From assembly GCA_013112715.1 (NCBI GenBank), contig JABFGB010000018.1, positions 1-64,000 on the forward strand: a stretch of 64,000 nt of DNA, given 5' to 3'. The position numbers and the translations under genes were made by a program. The stretch's first letter is position 1; the number at the start of each line of letters is the position of its first letter. This stretch comes from Chloroflexota bacterium (lineage in GTDB: Bacteria > Chloroflexota > Anaerolineae > Aggregatilineales > J027). This document shows, one piece after another, positions 25,898 through 37,035 of the stretch. Below the pieces are notes generated by a model that saw nothing but the letters and a program-made list of their open reading frames with translations, was not told where the DNA came from and searched no databases.

Positions 25898-25924
25898 TTG
25901 AATACTTACGGTTGGCTGTATGAT
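25898..25924 (+). promoter_or_regulatory. Candidate promoter for the Pta-like/eno/pyk group
   Basis: TTGAAT (25898-25903), 15-nt spacer, TATGAT (25919-25924). The spacer is slightly short. It lies in the 133-bp gap after the acyl-CoA synthetase. Confidence 0.4.
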
Positions 25925-25974
25925 GCTTGTCGTCTGCATCCCACAGCCTTTTTCAGAGAAAGGATTTTGATTAG

Positions 25975-27045
25975 ATGAAGGCACTTTACATCACATCGGT
26001 TGTCACCTTTTCGGGAAAAACCGCCCTATGTCTGGGCTTGGGTCTCTATATGCAGTCGCGTGGCCTCAAAGTGGGATATATGAAACCCGTCAGTTTGCAA
26101 GATTATCGCATCGGCAATCAGATCGTGGATGAGGATGCCGAATTTGTGCGCCGCGTGCTGCGGTTGGAGATGAACGCCAATCAGCTTGCCCCGGTCATCC
26201 TATCCGACTCGCTGTTGGATAGTGTGATGGATGGCACTGTTCACCGTGACTTTTGGGCCGAGATGAGTCAGACCTATGAGCAAGCCAAACAGGGCAAAGA
26301 CATTGTGCTGATGGAAGGTGGCGCTTCCATGCGCGATGGCTCAGTGGTGGGTTTAAGCACTGTTGAGGTCGTGCATCGCCTAAACATCCCGACACTGGCC
26401 GTCATACGTTGGCGCGATCTGGCCCATGTGCTGGATGATATTGCCGCCGCCAAACGTCGTATCGAGCACCTTTTATATGGCGTGGTCATCAACAATGTTC
26501 CCGAAACAGCATGGGAAAAGGCGAAAAGCAAAGTCGCGCCCTATCTCGAAAACATAGGGATTCCCGTTTTTGGCGTGCTCCCGCATCAACGTGAACTGCA
26601 AGCCATTACCATTGGGGAACTCATCGCGCTGCTCGATGCCCAAGTGCTCGCAGGCGAACAAATGGCCTCGCGTCTAGTTGAAAACCTATCAGTGGGGGCC
26701 ATGACGGTTGAATCGGCCCTGCCGCTGTTCCGCCGCACCATCAACAAAGCTGTCATTACCGGAGGGGATCGCACCGACCTCCAAGCGGCTGCACTCGAAA
26801 CCTCTACCGCCGCCCTCATCTTAACAGGGAATTTGCAGCCAAGCGCCTCCATTGTCCGCCGGGCCGAAGAATTAGGTGTAGCCGTGCTCTTGGTGAGCGA
26901 CACCACTATGGAAGCGGTTGAAAAGATCGAAAGTGTTATGGGTCGGACACGCTTAGGTCAGGCCGAAAAACTCAATCGTTTCCAAGCGATGCTGGCCGAG
27001 CATCTCGATTATGCGCGTTTACTCAAAGGGCTTGAACTGGAATAG
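25975..27045 (+). CDS. Phosphotransacetylase-like regulatory protein (AAA_26 + DRTGG domains, no PTA domain)
   Basis: 356 residues; AAAGGA upstream of the ATG. Residues 1-195 are a dethiobiotin-synthetase-like P-loop fold ('MKALYITSVVTFSGKTALCL'). Residues about 210-320 are a DRTGG domain, here seen as 'AVITGGDRTDLQAAAL'. Both modules form the N-terminal half of long phosphotransacetylases; the catalytic PTA_PTB domain is absent. This family is often annotated 'phosphotransacetylase family protein' without proof of activity. Its place between acyl-CoA synthetase and enolase suggests a nucleotide-binding sensor of acetyl-CoA/ATP status. Confidence 0.8.
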   Translation: MKALYITSVVTFSGKTALCLGLGLYMQSRGLKVGYMKPVSLQDYRIGNQIVDEDAEFVRRVLRLEMNANQLAPVILSDSLLDSVMDGTVHRDFWAEMSQTYEQAKQGKDIVLMEGGASMRDGSVVGLSTVEVVHRLNIPTLAVIRWRDLAHVLDDIAAAKRRIEHLLYGVVINNVPETAWEKAKSKVAPYLENIGIPVFGVLPHQRELQAITIGELIALLDAQVLAGEQMASRLVENLSVGAMTVESALPLFRRTINKAVITGGDRTDLQAAALETSTAALILTGNLQPSASIVRRAEELGVAVLLVSDTTMEAVEKIESVMGRTRLGQAEKLNRFQAMLAEHLDYARLLKGLELE

Positions 27046-27064
27046 CTGGTTCACCCTTTGTTGA

Positions 27065-28393
<1,329 letters not shown>

Positions 28394-28404
28394 GACGGAA
28401 TTCT

Positions 28405-29877
28405 ATGTTAAACATGATTGATGGGAAGCGCACCAAAATTGTTGCAACCATCGGCCCTGCTTCCGGAAATGAAGCTGTGCTGCGTAAGATGATTCAAAAT
28501 GGTCTAGATGTAGCACGAATCAACTTCAGTCATGGGACGCATGAAACACATGCCGAAAATATCGCCCTGATTCGCCGCCTTGCCGAAGAAGAAAAGGCAG
28601 TGGTGGCGATCATGGGTGATCTACAAGGGCCGAAAATTCGCTTGGGCGGCTTATCCCCAGACCCACTACCGATCAAGCCGGGAGATGAGATTGTTCTCAC
28701 CTCCCGACCCAATCCCGACCAAAGCAAAAAACACTTACCACTCCCCCACCCTGAATTTGTCAAAGACATCCGGGCAGGCAATCGGTTGCTGCTGGACGAT
28801 GGCGAAATCGAGTTGACGGTTAAGACCCGCTATGGTGACGATTTGGTGTGTGAAGTTGTAGTTGGTAACGAACTCAAGAGTCGCAAAGGGGTCACGGCAT
28901 TAGGGGCAAAACTGTCCCTTTCTGCTTTGACCGATAAAGACCGCGCCGATGTGGTTTTTGCCCTTGAACAAAATCTTGACTATCTAGCCATGTCGTTTGT
29001 TCGCAGCGCCGACGATATGCGCGAACTGCGCTGGTTGGTGCGGCATCATGGTGGTGACGTGTGGTTGATTGCCAAGATCGAAAAAACGGAAGCTATCGAG
29101 AATTTTGAAGAGATTTTACAGCATTCCGATGGCATCATGGTGGCACGCGGTGACTTGGGGGTGGAGCTACCCGCCGCCGAAGTACCCGTCCGGCAAAAAC
29201 ACATCATCCGCCGCTGCAATCAAGTTGGCAAACCAGTGATCACCGCGACACAAATGCTCAACAGCATGGTGAGCAACCCCCGCCCCACCCGTGCCGAAGC
29301 CAGCGACGTTGCCAATGCGATTTTTGACGGCACCGATGCAATCATGCTCTCCGCCGAAAGCGCCAGCGGCAAATACCCCGTCGAATCTGTCGCCATGATG
29401 ACAGAAATTGCCAAAATCGCCGAGGCACATTTGCTGGAAAACAGCAACGAGAAAATGTGGCGTGGCTTTGGCGAGGCGGTTACGGAAAACATCTCGGAAG
29501 CCATTAGCTATGCGACCAGCGTGATGGCCCACGAACTGCGGGCCAAAATGATTGTCACCAGTACATGGACAGGTTACACCGCCCAGCGGGTGGCTCGTCA
29601 GCGACCCTTGACGCCAATTGTCTGTGTCACCCCTCATCGCGGCACCTATCAACGCATGGCGCTGGTATGGGGCGTGCTGCCCATTTTAGTTGAAGAATTC
29701 GCCTCTATTGACGATATGATTAGGATCGTAGTCCAGACCACCGTTGAACGGGAACTCATTGAAATCAATGACATTATGATTATCATCGCGGGTGTACCAT
29801 TTGGGGCAGGTGGTCAGACCAATTTCGTCAAAATTCATCGGGTCGGCGAATCCGGCGAAGTCGAAAAAGAATTATAG
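28405..29877 (+). CDS. pyk: Pyruvate kinase
   Basis: 490 residues. 'RTKIVATIGPASGNEAVLRKM', 'INFSHGTHE', 'MGDLQGPKIRLG', the catalytic Lys/Glu block 'WLIAKIEKTEAIENFEEI' and 'MVARGDLGVELP' are intact. The C-terminal allosteric domain has the usual size, and there is no PEP-utiliser extension. It makes pyruvate and ATP from PEP and ADP. ATG 28405 is taken; an ATG three codons later is an alternative. A terminator lies 28 bp past the stop. Confidence 0.97.
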   Translation: MLNMIDGKRTKIVATIGPASGNEAVLRKMIQNGLDVARINFSHGTHETHAENIALIRRLAEEEKAVVAIMGDLQGPKIRLGGLSPDPLPIKPGDEIVLTSRPNPDQSKKHLPLPHPEFVKDIRAGNRLLLDDGEIELTVKTRYGDDLVCEVVVGNELKSRKGVTALGAKLSLSALTDKDRADVVFALEQNLDYLAMSFVRSADDMRELRWLVRHHGGDVWLIAKIEKTEAIENFEEILQHSDGIMVARGDLGVELPAAEVPVRQKHIIRRCNQVGKPVITATQMLNSMVSNPRPTRAEASDVANAIFDGTDAIMLSAESASGKYPVESVAMMTEIAKIAEAHLLENSNEKMWRGFGEAVTENISEAISYATSVMAHELRAKMIVTSTWTGYTAQRVARQRPLTPIVCVTPHRGTYQRMALVWGVLPILVEEFASIDDMIRIVVQTTVERELIEINDIMIIIAGVPFGAGGQTNFVKIHRVGESGEVEKEL

Positions 29878-29904
29878 ACCACCCTCATCACTCAAAACCA
29901 TAAG

Positions 29905-29931
29905 ATAGGCGGGCCTCACTCGCCTATTTTT
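29905..29931. terminator. Intrinsic terminator after pyk
   Basis: Stem ATAGGCG (29905-29911) / CGCCTAT (29921-29927), 9-nt loop, followed by TTTT. It overlaps the last codons of the converging tlyA gene. Confidence 0.75.
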
Positions 29932-30730
29932 GTTCCGGGTCACTTGGTAGCGGCACTATATGGTCTATCAGGGGTAGGATGTCTGTTTTGGCGTGGGCAG
30001 GCGACCATTGTAGCCACACCAGAAATTCACGATTGCCCTTCGGCCCAGTAATCTGACTTTCCACCAAACCACTGACCGTATAATCCATCTCTCGTGCTGT
30101 ACTTAACACATCCAACAATACGGCCCGATGAGTCGCCGCATCTTTAATTACCCCGTCGCCTTTGTCCACCTCAGCTTTGCCTGCCTCGAATTGGGGTTTT
30201 ATCAGGGCAATTACATCGGCGGTAGGGGTTAGCCAATCCGCAATGGTAGGTAGCAACATTTTGAGCGAGATAAAACTGGCATCTATGACAACCAGCGAAA
30301 CTGGTTCGGGCAGATTATCTAAATAACGGGCATTGGTGCGCTCCATGACCACCACCCGTGCGTCGTCGCGTAATTTGACCGCCAACTGCCCATATCCTAC
30401 ATCAATGGCATAGACCTTCGCGGCCCCTCGCTGCAAGAGGCAGTCGGTGAACCCCCCTGTACTTGCTCCGACATCGGCACAAATCCGCCCCTCCACCGCG
30501 GCAGGGAGATGCTGAAGCGCCCCTTCCAATTTCAATCCGCCTCGGCTGACAAACTGCGCCGCTTTTTTGAGGGTGACATCGGCATCGGCGGGGACGGACA
30601 CCCCCGGTTTAGTGCGCAATTCGCCATTCACCATTATTTCACCTGCTAGGATGTAGCGCTGGGCCATTTCGCGGCTCGGCGCTAACCCAAGTTCATGCAC
30701 CAACACATCCAGTCGTTTCTTCTGTGCCAC
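29924..30730 (-). CDS. tlyA: TlyA-family rRNA 2'-O-methyltransferase / hemolysin A-like protein
   Basis: 268 residues from a GTG, 7 nt after the stop of the VOC gene. N-terminal S4 RNA-binding domain (about 4-65, 'KKRLDVLVHELGLAPSREMAQ'), then an FtsJ-like Rossmann methyltransferase with SAM motif 'CADVGASTGGFTDCLLQRGA' and 'VYAIDVGYGQLA'. The catalytic Lys/Asp/Lys/Glu set appears preserved in 'VVIDASFISLKMLLP', 'ALIKPQFEAGK' and 'GPKGNREFLVWL'. Known TlyA enzymes methylate 16S/23S rRNA cytidines. It is the last gene of a three-gene group with GNAT and VOC. Confidence 0.9.
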   Translation of the reverse strand: MAQKKRLDVLVHELGLAPSREMAQRYILAGEIMVNGELRTKPGVSVPADADVTLKKAAQFVSRGGLKLEGALQHLPAAVEGRICADVGASTGGFTDCLLQRGAAKVYAIDVGYGQLAVKLRDDARVVVMERTNARYLDNLPEPVSLVVIDASFISLKMLLPTIADWLTPTADVIALIKPQFEAGKAEVDKGDGVIKDAATHRAVLLDVLSTAREMDYTVSGLVESQITGPKGNREFLVWLQWSPAHAKTDILPLIDHIVPLPSDPEQK

Positions 30731-30737
30731 CTATTTA

Positions 30738-31927
<1,190 letters not shown>

Positions 31928-32036
31928 GCCGCAATTTTCTCCAAGCAATCGTTTCTAGAATCATAACCTACTTACCGACGACCACCAACTGTTAGGCGAC
32001 TGAAAGGCCAACGCACCTAATCGAACTGTGTACCTG

Positions 32037-32045
32037 TGATATAAT
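32037..32045 (+). promoter_or_regulatory. Extended -10 promoter for the UbiA gene
   Basis: TG-A-TATAAT (32037-32045) is a perfect extended -10 about 50 bp before the start; no clear -35 is present, as is usual for this type. The GNAT group is transcribed divergently from the same 168-bp gap. Confidence 0.5.
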
Positions 32046-32095
32046 TCTGGCGGTGCTGCTTTAAGAATGACCCACTTGGAAAGGCTGAAAATCGC

Positions 32096-33013
32096 TTGAA
32101 TATTGTCATGTCACTTTGGGGCGGAATTCCTGCTTCGGTACGTGGTCTCATCCGCACTATGCGCCCCAAACAGTGGTCAAAAAATGGCTTTGTATTTATG
32201 GGCATCCTGTTTGATGCTCGCCTATTTGATCTGGATGCACTTTGGCGCGTGTTGGTAGCTTTTTGGCTTTTTTCACTGACCGCCAGTTCCGTCTATATCA
32301 TGAATGACCTTGTGGATATTGAGCGTGATCGGCTGCACCCCAAAAAGAAAAATCGCCCCCTACCCTCCGGTCAATTACCCATTGGGTTGGCAAAGACCGC
32401 AGCGGTGGTTTTGCCCCTGTTGTCCATTGGTCTAGGTTTTTTAGTGAATTGGAAATTGGCGGCGGTGCTGGCGGGCTATATGGGCCTGCAAATCGCCTAC
32501 AGCTTCTATCTCAAAAATCAGGTGCTGTTAGATGTTTTTGCAATCGCGGCAGGCTTTGTTCTGCGCACAATTGCGGGTGTGGTCGCCATTGAAGTCACCA
32601 ATTTCTCGGCGTGGCTGTATGTCTGCGCGGGGTTATTATCGCTGTTTTTGGCGATTGGCAAACGACGGCAAGAATTGGTGCTGCTGCAAGGCGATGCCGA
32701 AAAAGTCCGAGATACCTACAAGGGCTATAACATACCTCTCTTGGATGATATGCTGCGGCTGGTCGTCACCAGCGTTGCCCTCGCCTATACCCTGTATGCC
32801 GCTGAGTCAGAAACCGCTCTTGTAGATGCTGAGTACATGCTGTTGACTGTGCCATTCGTCTATTACGGCTTGTTCCGCTACCTGTATGTAATTCATCGTC
32901 TTGGCAAAGGCGGGGACCCCACCGAGGTGCTGTTTGAAGATCGGCCCTTGCTCGTCGGGATTGGATTGTGGGGTCTGCTAGTGGTTTTCCTTTTATATGT
33001 GGTCGCAAAGTAG
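32096..33013 (+). CDS. UbiA-family prenyltransferase, decaprenyl-phosphate phosphoribosyltransferase-like
   Basis: 305 residues with about eight to nine membrane helices. The start is TTG 32096 (AAGG 11 nt upstream) or ATG 32108. 'RTMRPKQWSKNGFVFMGILF' is characteristic of the decaprenyl-phosphate phosphoribosyltransferase branch. The first Asp-rich motif is 'NDLVDIERDRLHPKKKNRPL' and the second lies near 'LFLAIGKRRQELVLL'. Actinobacterial members move phosphoribose onto polyprenyl phosphate to start decaprenyl-phosphoarabinose synthesis. The partner epimerases are not in the window, so the exact product is open. It ends 10 bp before mevalonate kinase. Confidence 0.8.
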   Translation: MNIVMSLWGGIPASVRGLIRTMRPKQWSKNGFVFMGILFDARLFDLDALWRVLVAFWLFSLTASSVYIMNDLVDIERDRLHPKKKNRPLPSGQLPIGLAKTAAVVLPLLSIGLGFLVNWKLAAVLAGYMGLQIAYSFYLKNQVLLDVFAIAAGFVLRTIAGVVAIEVTNFSAWLYVCAGLLSLFLAIGKRRQELVLLQGDAEKVRDTYKGYNIPLLDDMLRLVVTSVALAYTLYAAESETALVDAEYMLLTVPFVYYGLFRYLYVIHRLGKGGDPTEVLFEDRPLLVGIGLWGLLVVFLLYVVAK

Positions 33014-33023
33014 CAGGTTCGGA

Positions 33024-33968
33024 ATGAAGCCTATCGCGGCAACGGCCCCCGGCAAACTAATCCTATTTGGCGAACATGCGGTGGTGCATGGGCAGCCCGC
33101 TTTGGCCGTGCCATTGACCGCGCTGACTGCGACTGTGACTGCCGAATCCACCCTCCCTAGCAGTGGTCTGCATATTTTGCTACCCGATAGCCGCCACCAT
33201 CACACCTTGAGGGTCTATCCGGGGAGTGACACCGAAAACGCACTGGTCTATACTGCGCAGTTAGTATTAAAAACCCTCGGCATCACTTCCCCGCCCGACC
33301 TTAAACTCATCCTTCATTCCACCATCCCCCTCGCCTCCGGTTTTGGTAGCGGAGCCGCCGTCAGCGCAGCATTGGCACAAGCACTATCACAAGCACTCGG
33401 CCATCCATTGGATCACGAGACCCTAAATGGGTTGGTCTACGAAGTCGAAAAAATCCATCATGGCACACCGAGCGGGATTGATAACACGGTGATTGTCTAT
33501 CAAAAACCTGTCTATTTTGTGCGTGGCAAGCCATTGGAGACCTTCACCATCCCCCACCCATTTTGGCTGGTGGTGGGCAATCTGGGCCATGCCACACCGA
33601 CCCATATCACCGTTGGCGCGGTGCGAGAATTAGTTGAACGTGAACCGAAGCGTATCCAGCCGATTTTGGGACGAATGGGGGCAATCGCCAACCAAGCGCG
33701 AACCCTGATTGAAACCGGACAATCCGATTTGCTCGGCCCACTGATGGACGAAAATCACGCCTTACTGCGCGAATTGACTGTCTCAGATGACGAACTTGAT
33801 CAATTTTGTGTAGTGGCAAAGCAGGCGGGGGCAACCGGGGCAAAATTATCGGGCGGGGGTCGCGGTGGCAATATGATTGCCTTAGTGGATGAAAAAACCG
33901 CCCCTGCTGTTCAACAGGCTCTCAAACAGGCAGGTGCGGCCAAAGTGTTTACCACGCAGGTGGGTTAG
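33024..33968 (+). CDS. Mevalonate kinase (GHMP kinase family)
   Basis: 314 residues from ATG 33024, where the conserved sequence begins ('APGKLILFGEHAVVHGQPA'). The frame is open 27 bp further up, but that overlaps the UbiA gene. The ATP loop is 'PLASGFGSGAAVSAALAQAL' (one Ser of the usual GLGSSAA is Gly), followed by 'HHGTPSGIDNTV' and the C-terminal 'KLSGGGRGGNMIAL'. It phosphorylates mevalonate in isoprenoid synthesis. Coupling with a polyprenyl-phosphate enzyme fits a shared isoprenoid supply. The gene meets gyrA tail to tail with no spacer. Confidence 0.9.
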   Translation: MKPIAATAPGKLILFGEHAVVHGQPALAVPLTALTATVTAESTLPSSGLHILLPDSRHHHTLRVYPGSDTENALVYTAQLVLKTLGITSPPDLKLILHSTIPLASGFGSGAAVSAALAQALSQALGHPLDHETLNGLVYEVEKIHHGTPSGIDNTVIVYQKPVYFVRGKPLETFTIPHPFWLVVGNLGHATPTHITVGAVRELVEREPKRIQPILGRMGAIANQARTLIETGQSDLLGPLMDENHALLRELTVSDDELDQFCVVAKQAGATGAKLSGGGRGGNMIALVDEKTAPAVQQALKQAGAAKVFTTQVG

Positions 33969-36560
33969 TTATTCTTCGGTATACTGCTCGTAGCCGTTAT
34001 CGCCATTGTCGCTAAACTCGGCTTCATCGAACAAACCTAGCATGGCAGGTTCAGGCGATTCGCTGACAAAGCCATTGTCCTCAAGCAAATCGGCATTTTC
34101 AACGCCGGGGACATTGGCGGTTTTCTTAGTAATCGGCGGCTCGACCAACCCCAATCCACTGATATGTTCACCAATGCCGGGTGAGAAAAACAGTTCGCCA
34201 CGAAAATCGCGTTTGTAGAGGGGCGCTTTGTTGGTATCTACCAGCACGGTGCGTCCGTGAGTGGTAGTGATGATGCTCATCATCCCCGGTTCGATGACCG
34301 CCGCCCCCGCCAGCAGGGATTCTTGCCCTTTGAGGCCCTTATAGGTTCGCACACCACCCCCTGCACGGCCTTGTACGGGATATTCTTCCAACTCAGTACG
34401 CTTGCCGCGACCATCTACCGCCAGCACAAGCACTTGTTTGCCGGGTCGGGCGACACCTGCCCCCGCCACAAAATCTTCCTCACTGCGGAGTTTGATGCCC
34501 CGCATCCCACCCGCCGCAAGACCCGTCGGACGGACTTCATCCACCTTGAAGCGAATGGCTTGGGCTTCATGCGTGACTAATACCATCTCATCATCATCTT
34601 CGACCACATCTACCCGAATCAGGTGGTCGCCTGCCTCAACATCAAACACGCTGAAGCTGTCGGCCCGCATCCCCGGCAAATCCTCCAAACGTAGGCGTTT
34701 TACTTCACCGTGATAAGTGCTGAAGAAGGCATACCCTTCATTGACGGTCGGCGGCAGACTCAACATGCTGACGACGGTGTGCGATTCCTTCAAGGCAGAT
34801 AGGCGGTAGAAAAATTCGCCCACTGCTGGTTCTGCCGCTTGGGGTAATTGAGACACGGGCAGGGTTGCCACCAAGCCTTCAGGGGTAAATAAATAGAGCG
34901 TATCAGCCGTCGTCGCGCTGACAACCAACGCCGGATAATCATCCACATTCGCAGGAATGGCTGGTAGTTCGTGTTGGAAGGTGCGACTGAGACGACCCAT
35001 TTGTGTCAGGGTGACATAAGTAGCCTCTTGCGGCACCAACAAGTCACCTGCCCGAACATTGGTCGGGGCATTACCAACAATCACGGTGCGGCGGTGGTCG
35101 GCATATTCTTTGCGGAGTTCTAACAACTCGCGTTTGACCTCCACCCGCATCAATTTGGCACTCGACAGCAGCATCCGCAAATCTTGGATGAGTTTGACCA
35201 GCGCATCATATTCATCCTTGAGCAGCTTACGTTCCAATTGGGCCAAGCGACGTAGACGCATATCCAAAATGGCGGTGGCCTGTGCCTCCGACAATTTGAA
35301 GGTTTCTCGTAAATTGCGACGGGCCGTTTCGGGCGTGCGCGATTTACGAATGACCTCAATCACATGGTCAATGTCATCAAGCGCAATCAGCAACCCCTGT
35401 ACGATATGGGCACGGGCTTCGGCTTGTGCTAAGTCGTATTCGCTACGGCGGCGGATCACTTCGAGGCGGTGTTCGATGAAAATGCGGAGGGACTGCTTGA
35501 GGGTTAGAGTACGGGGTTCACCATCCACCAACGCCAGCATAATGATGCTGAAGGTGCTTTGGAGGGGGGTATATTTGAATAATTCCGCCAACACATCGGC
35601 AGGGTCAGCAGCCCGCGAAACCTCAATGACAATTCGCAAGCCCTGACGGTCAGATTCATCGCGCAAATCCGCCATGCCCTCAACTTTACCTGTCTGGGCC
35701 AATTCCGCAATACGTTCAAGTAAGGCGTTTTTGTTGATTTGGAAGGGGATTTCAGTGACGATAATCCGGCTGCGTCCCCGGCCTAATTCTTCAAGGTGGA
35801 CTTTGGCGCGAACGATGACCTTGCCGCGTCCGGTCGCATAAGCCGAAACGAGCATATCTTCGTCATCATCCCGACCTTTGGTATAGACCAGACCGCCTGT
35901 CGGGAAATCTGGCCCTTTGATGAACTGCATCAAATCCGTGACCGAGATGTCGTTTAGTTGCTCCCAATTGTCGAGCATATACATGATGGCATCACACACC
36001 TCGCCCAAATTATGCGGTGGAATGCTGGTACTCATCCCAACCGCAATCCCCGATGAGCCGTTCACCAGCAAATTTGGCAAACTGGCAGGGAGAACAATCG
36101 GTTCTTGTAATGAGCCATCAAAATTATCGGTGAAATCAACCGTGTTTTTGCCAATGTCGTCTAATAAACGAGTCCCTAATGCCGCCATGCGTGCTTCGGT
36201 ATAACGCATCGCCGCCGCCGCATCGCCGTCAATCGAGCCAAAATTGCCCTGCCCATCTACCAGTTCGTAACGCATGGAAAAATCTTGGGCCATACGTACC
36301 ATCGCTTCGTAGACGGACACATCGCCGTGGGGGTGATATTTCCCCAAGACCTCGCCGACGATACGGGCGCTCTTGCGATATTCCGAGGTGGCGGTAGAAC
36401 CCATGTTGTGCATGGCATAGAGAATCCGCCGATGGACGGGTTTTAAGCCATCCCGCGCATCTGGCAAGGCACGCGACACAATTACGCTCATGGCGTAATC
36501 CAGATAGGCGTCGCGCATTTCTTCGTTGATATTTCGCTGTCGAACCAGACCTGTTTCCAT
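33969..36560 (-). CDS. gyrA: DNA gyrase subunit A
   Basis: 863 residues. The N-terminal '[20 protein letters not shown]', catalytic Tyr in '[10 protein letters not shown]', the tower/coiled-coil region and six C-terminal beta-propeller blades are present. The propeller carries a modified GyrA box, 'QGRAGGG' instead of QRRGGKG, which still favours gyrase over topoisomerase IV. An acidic tail follows. In the quinolone-contact helix the residues equivalent to E. coli Ser83 and Asp87 are Val and Glu ('[13 protein letters not shown]'). gyrB is not in the window. A good promoter lies 65 bp upstream with a LexA-like box behind it. Confidence 0.92.
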   Translation of the reverse strand: METGLVRQRNINEEMRDAYLDYAMSVIVSRALPDARDGLKPVHRRILYAMHNMGSTATSEYRKSARIVGEVLGKYHPHGDVSVYEAMVRMAQDFSMRYELVDGQGNFGSIDGDAAAAMRYTEARMAALGTRLLDDIGKNTVDFTDNFDGSLQEPIVLPASLPNLLVNGSSGIAVGMSTSIPPHNLGEVCDAIMYMLDNWEQLNDISVTDLMQFIKGPDFPTGGLVYTKGRDDDEDMLVSAYATGRGKVIVRAKVHLEELGRGRSRIIVTEIPFQINKNALLERIAELAQTGKVEGMADLRDESDRQGLRIVIEVSRAADPADVLAELFKYTPLQSTFSIIMLALVDGEPRTLTLKQSLRIFIEHRLEVIRRRSEYDLAQAEARAHIVQGLLIALDDIDHVIEVIRKSRTPETARRNLRETFKLSEAQATAILDMRLRRLAQLERKLLKDEYDALVKLIQDLRMLLSSAKLMRVEVKRELLELRKEYADHRRTVIVGNAPTNVRAGDLLVPQEATYVTLTQMGRLSRTFQHELPAIPANVDDYPALVVSATTADTLYLFTPEGLVATLPVSQLPQAAEPAVGEFFYRLSALKESHTVVSMLSLPPTVNEGYAFFSTYHGEVKRLRLEDLPGMRADSFSVFDVEAGDHLIRVDVVEDDDEMVLVTHEAQAIRFKVDEVRPTGLAAGGMRGIKLRSEEDFVAGAGVARPGKQVLVLAVDGRGKRTELEEYPVQGRAGGGVRTYKGLKGQESLLAGAAVIEPGMMSIITTTHGRTVLVDTNKAPLYKRDFRGELFFSPGIGEHISGLGLVEPPITKKTANVPGVENADLLEDNGFVSESPEPAMLGLFDEAEFSDNGDNGYEQYTEE

Positions 36561-36625
36561 TCAAAAACCCCTCGTGCCGCGCTGATAAATACGCTGGGTT
36601 CGCATCAAATCCCCAAAATGGGGCA

Positions 36626-36655
36626 ACTATACGCGATATGAAGATGATTTGTCAA
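36626..36655 (-). promoter_or_regulatory. gyrA promoter
   Basis: Read on the minus strand: TTGACA (36655-36650), 18-nt spacer, TATAGT (36631-36626). Near-consensus and correctly placed for gyrA. Confidence 0.65.
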
Positions 36656-36669
36656 ACACCCGTAGCGAT

Positions 36670-36683
36670 AGAACTAGTGTTCT
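36670..36683. promoter_or_regulatory. LexA-like SOS box between gyrA and the small-peptide/PP2C genes
   Basis: AGAAC-TAGT-GTTCT has the same 5-bp arms as the recA box at 46235-46248. It lies 14 bp upstream of the gyrA -35 and about 240 bp before the small membrane gene in the other direction. Confidence 0.5.
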
Positions 36684-36759
36684 TTATTTTACCATAATCG
36701 CTTAAATTAGCCAAGTTAAATCTGGATGAAAACTATAAGAAGTTTGCAAGGTACAATTC

Positions 36760-36798
36760 ATTCTCAAATAGTGAGCTTCATATCTAGAAATTGAGAAT
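36760..36798. repeat. Inverted repeat upstream of the small membrane gene
   Basis: Perfect 8-bp arms ATTCTCAA (36760-36767) and TTGAGAAT (36791-36798) with a 23-nt loop, in an AT-rich non-coding stretch. Possibly a regulator site. Apart from this, the gyrA promoter and the LexA-like box, nothing is recognised between 36561 and 36908. Confidence 0.4.
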
Positions 36799-36908
36799 AA
36801 TATGGGTGGATGGGATATTGTTTTGGTAGGAACTATATATTAACTCTTTTATTCTTGCGGATTTTCTATTGGGGTTGCCGGCGTCTGGAAATGTGCCGAG
36901 GGCCAGCG

Positions 36909-37007
36909 ATGCTTGTGACGGTTCTGCTAGGCTTATTCATACTCATTGTATGGGTTGGCGGGCTAGGGGCAATTGTCGAGTATCTTGATAAGACTCCAAA
37001 AGAGTAA
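36909..37007 (+). CDS. Small single-pass membrane peptide (32 aa)
   Basis: GAGGG lies 6 nt before ATG 36909. The peptide is one hydrophobic helix (MLVTVLLGLFILIVWVGGLG) and a short charged tail (EYLDKTPKE). The frame is open upstream to an ATG at 36810, but the longer version lacks a ribosome site. It ends 28 bp before the PP2C-like gene on the same strand and may be co-transcribed. No homology is recognised. Confidence 0.45.
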   Translation: MLVTVLLGLFILIVWVGGLGAIVEYLDKTPKE

Positions 37008-37035
37008 GACCTGAGAGGAAACAGCCGTAAGAACG

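Noticed and set aside
36810..37007. Longer 65-codon version of the small membrane gene
   Set aside because: ATG 36810 lacks a ribosome site, whereas ATG 36909 has GAGGG at 6 nt; the shorter peptide is used.
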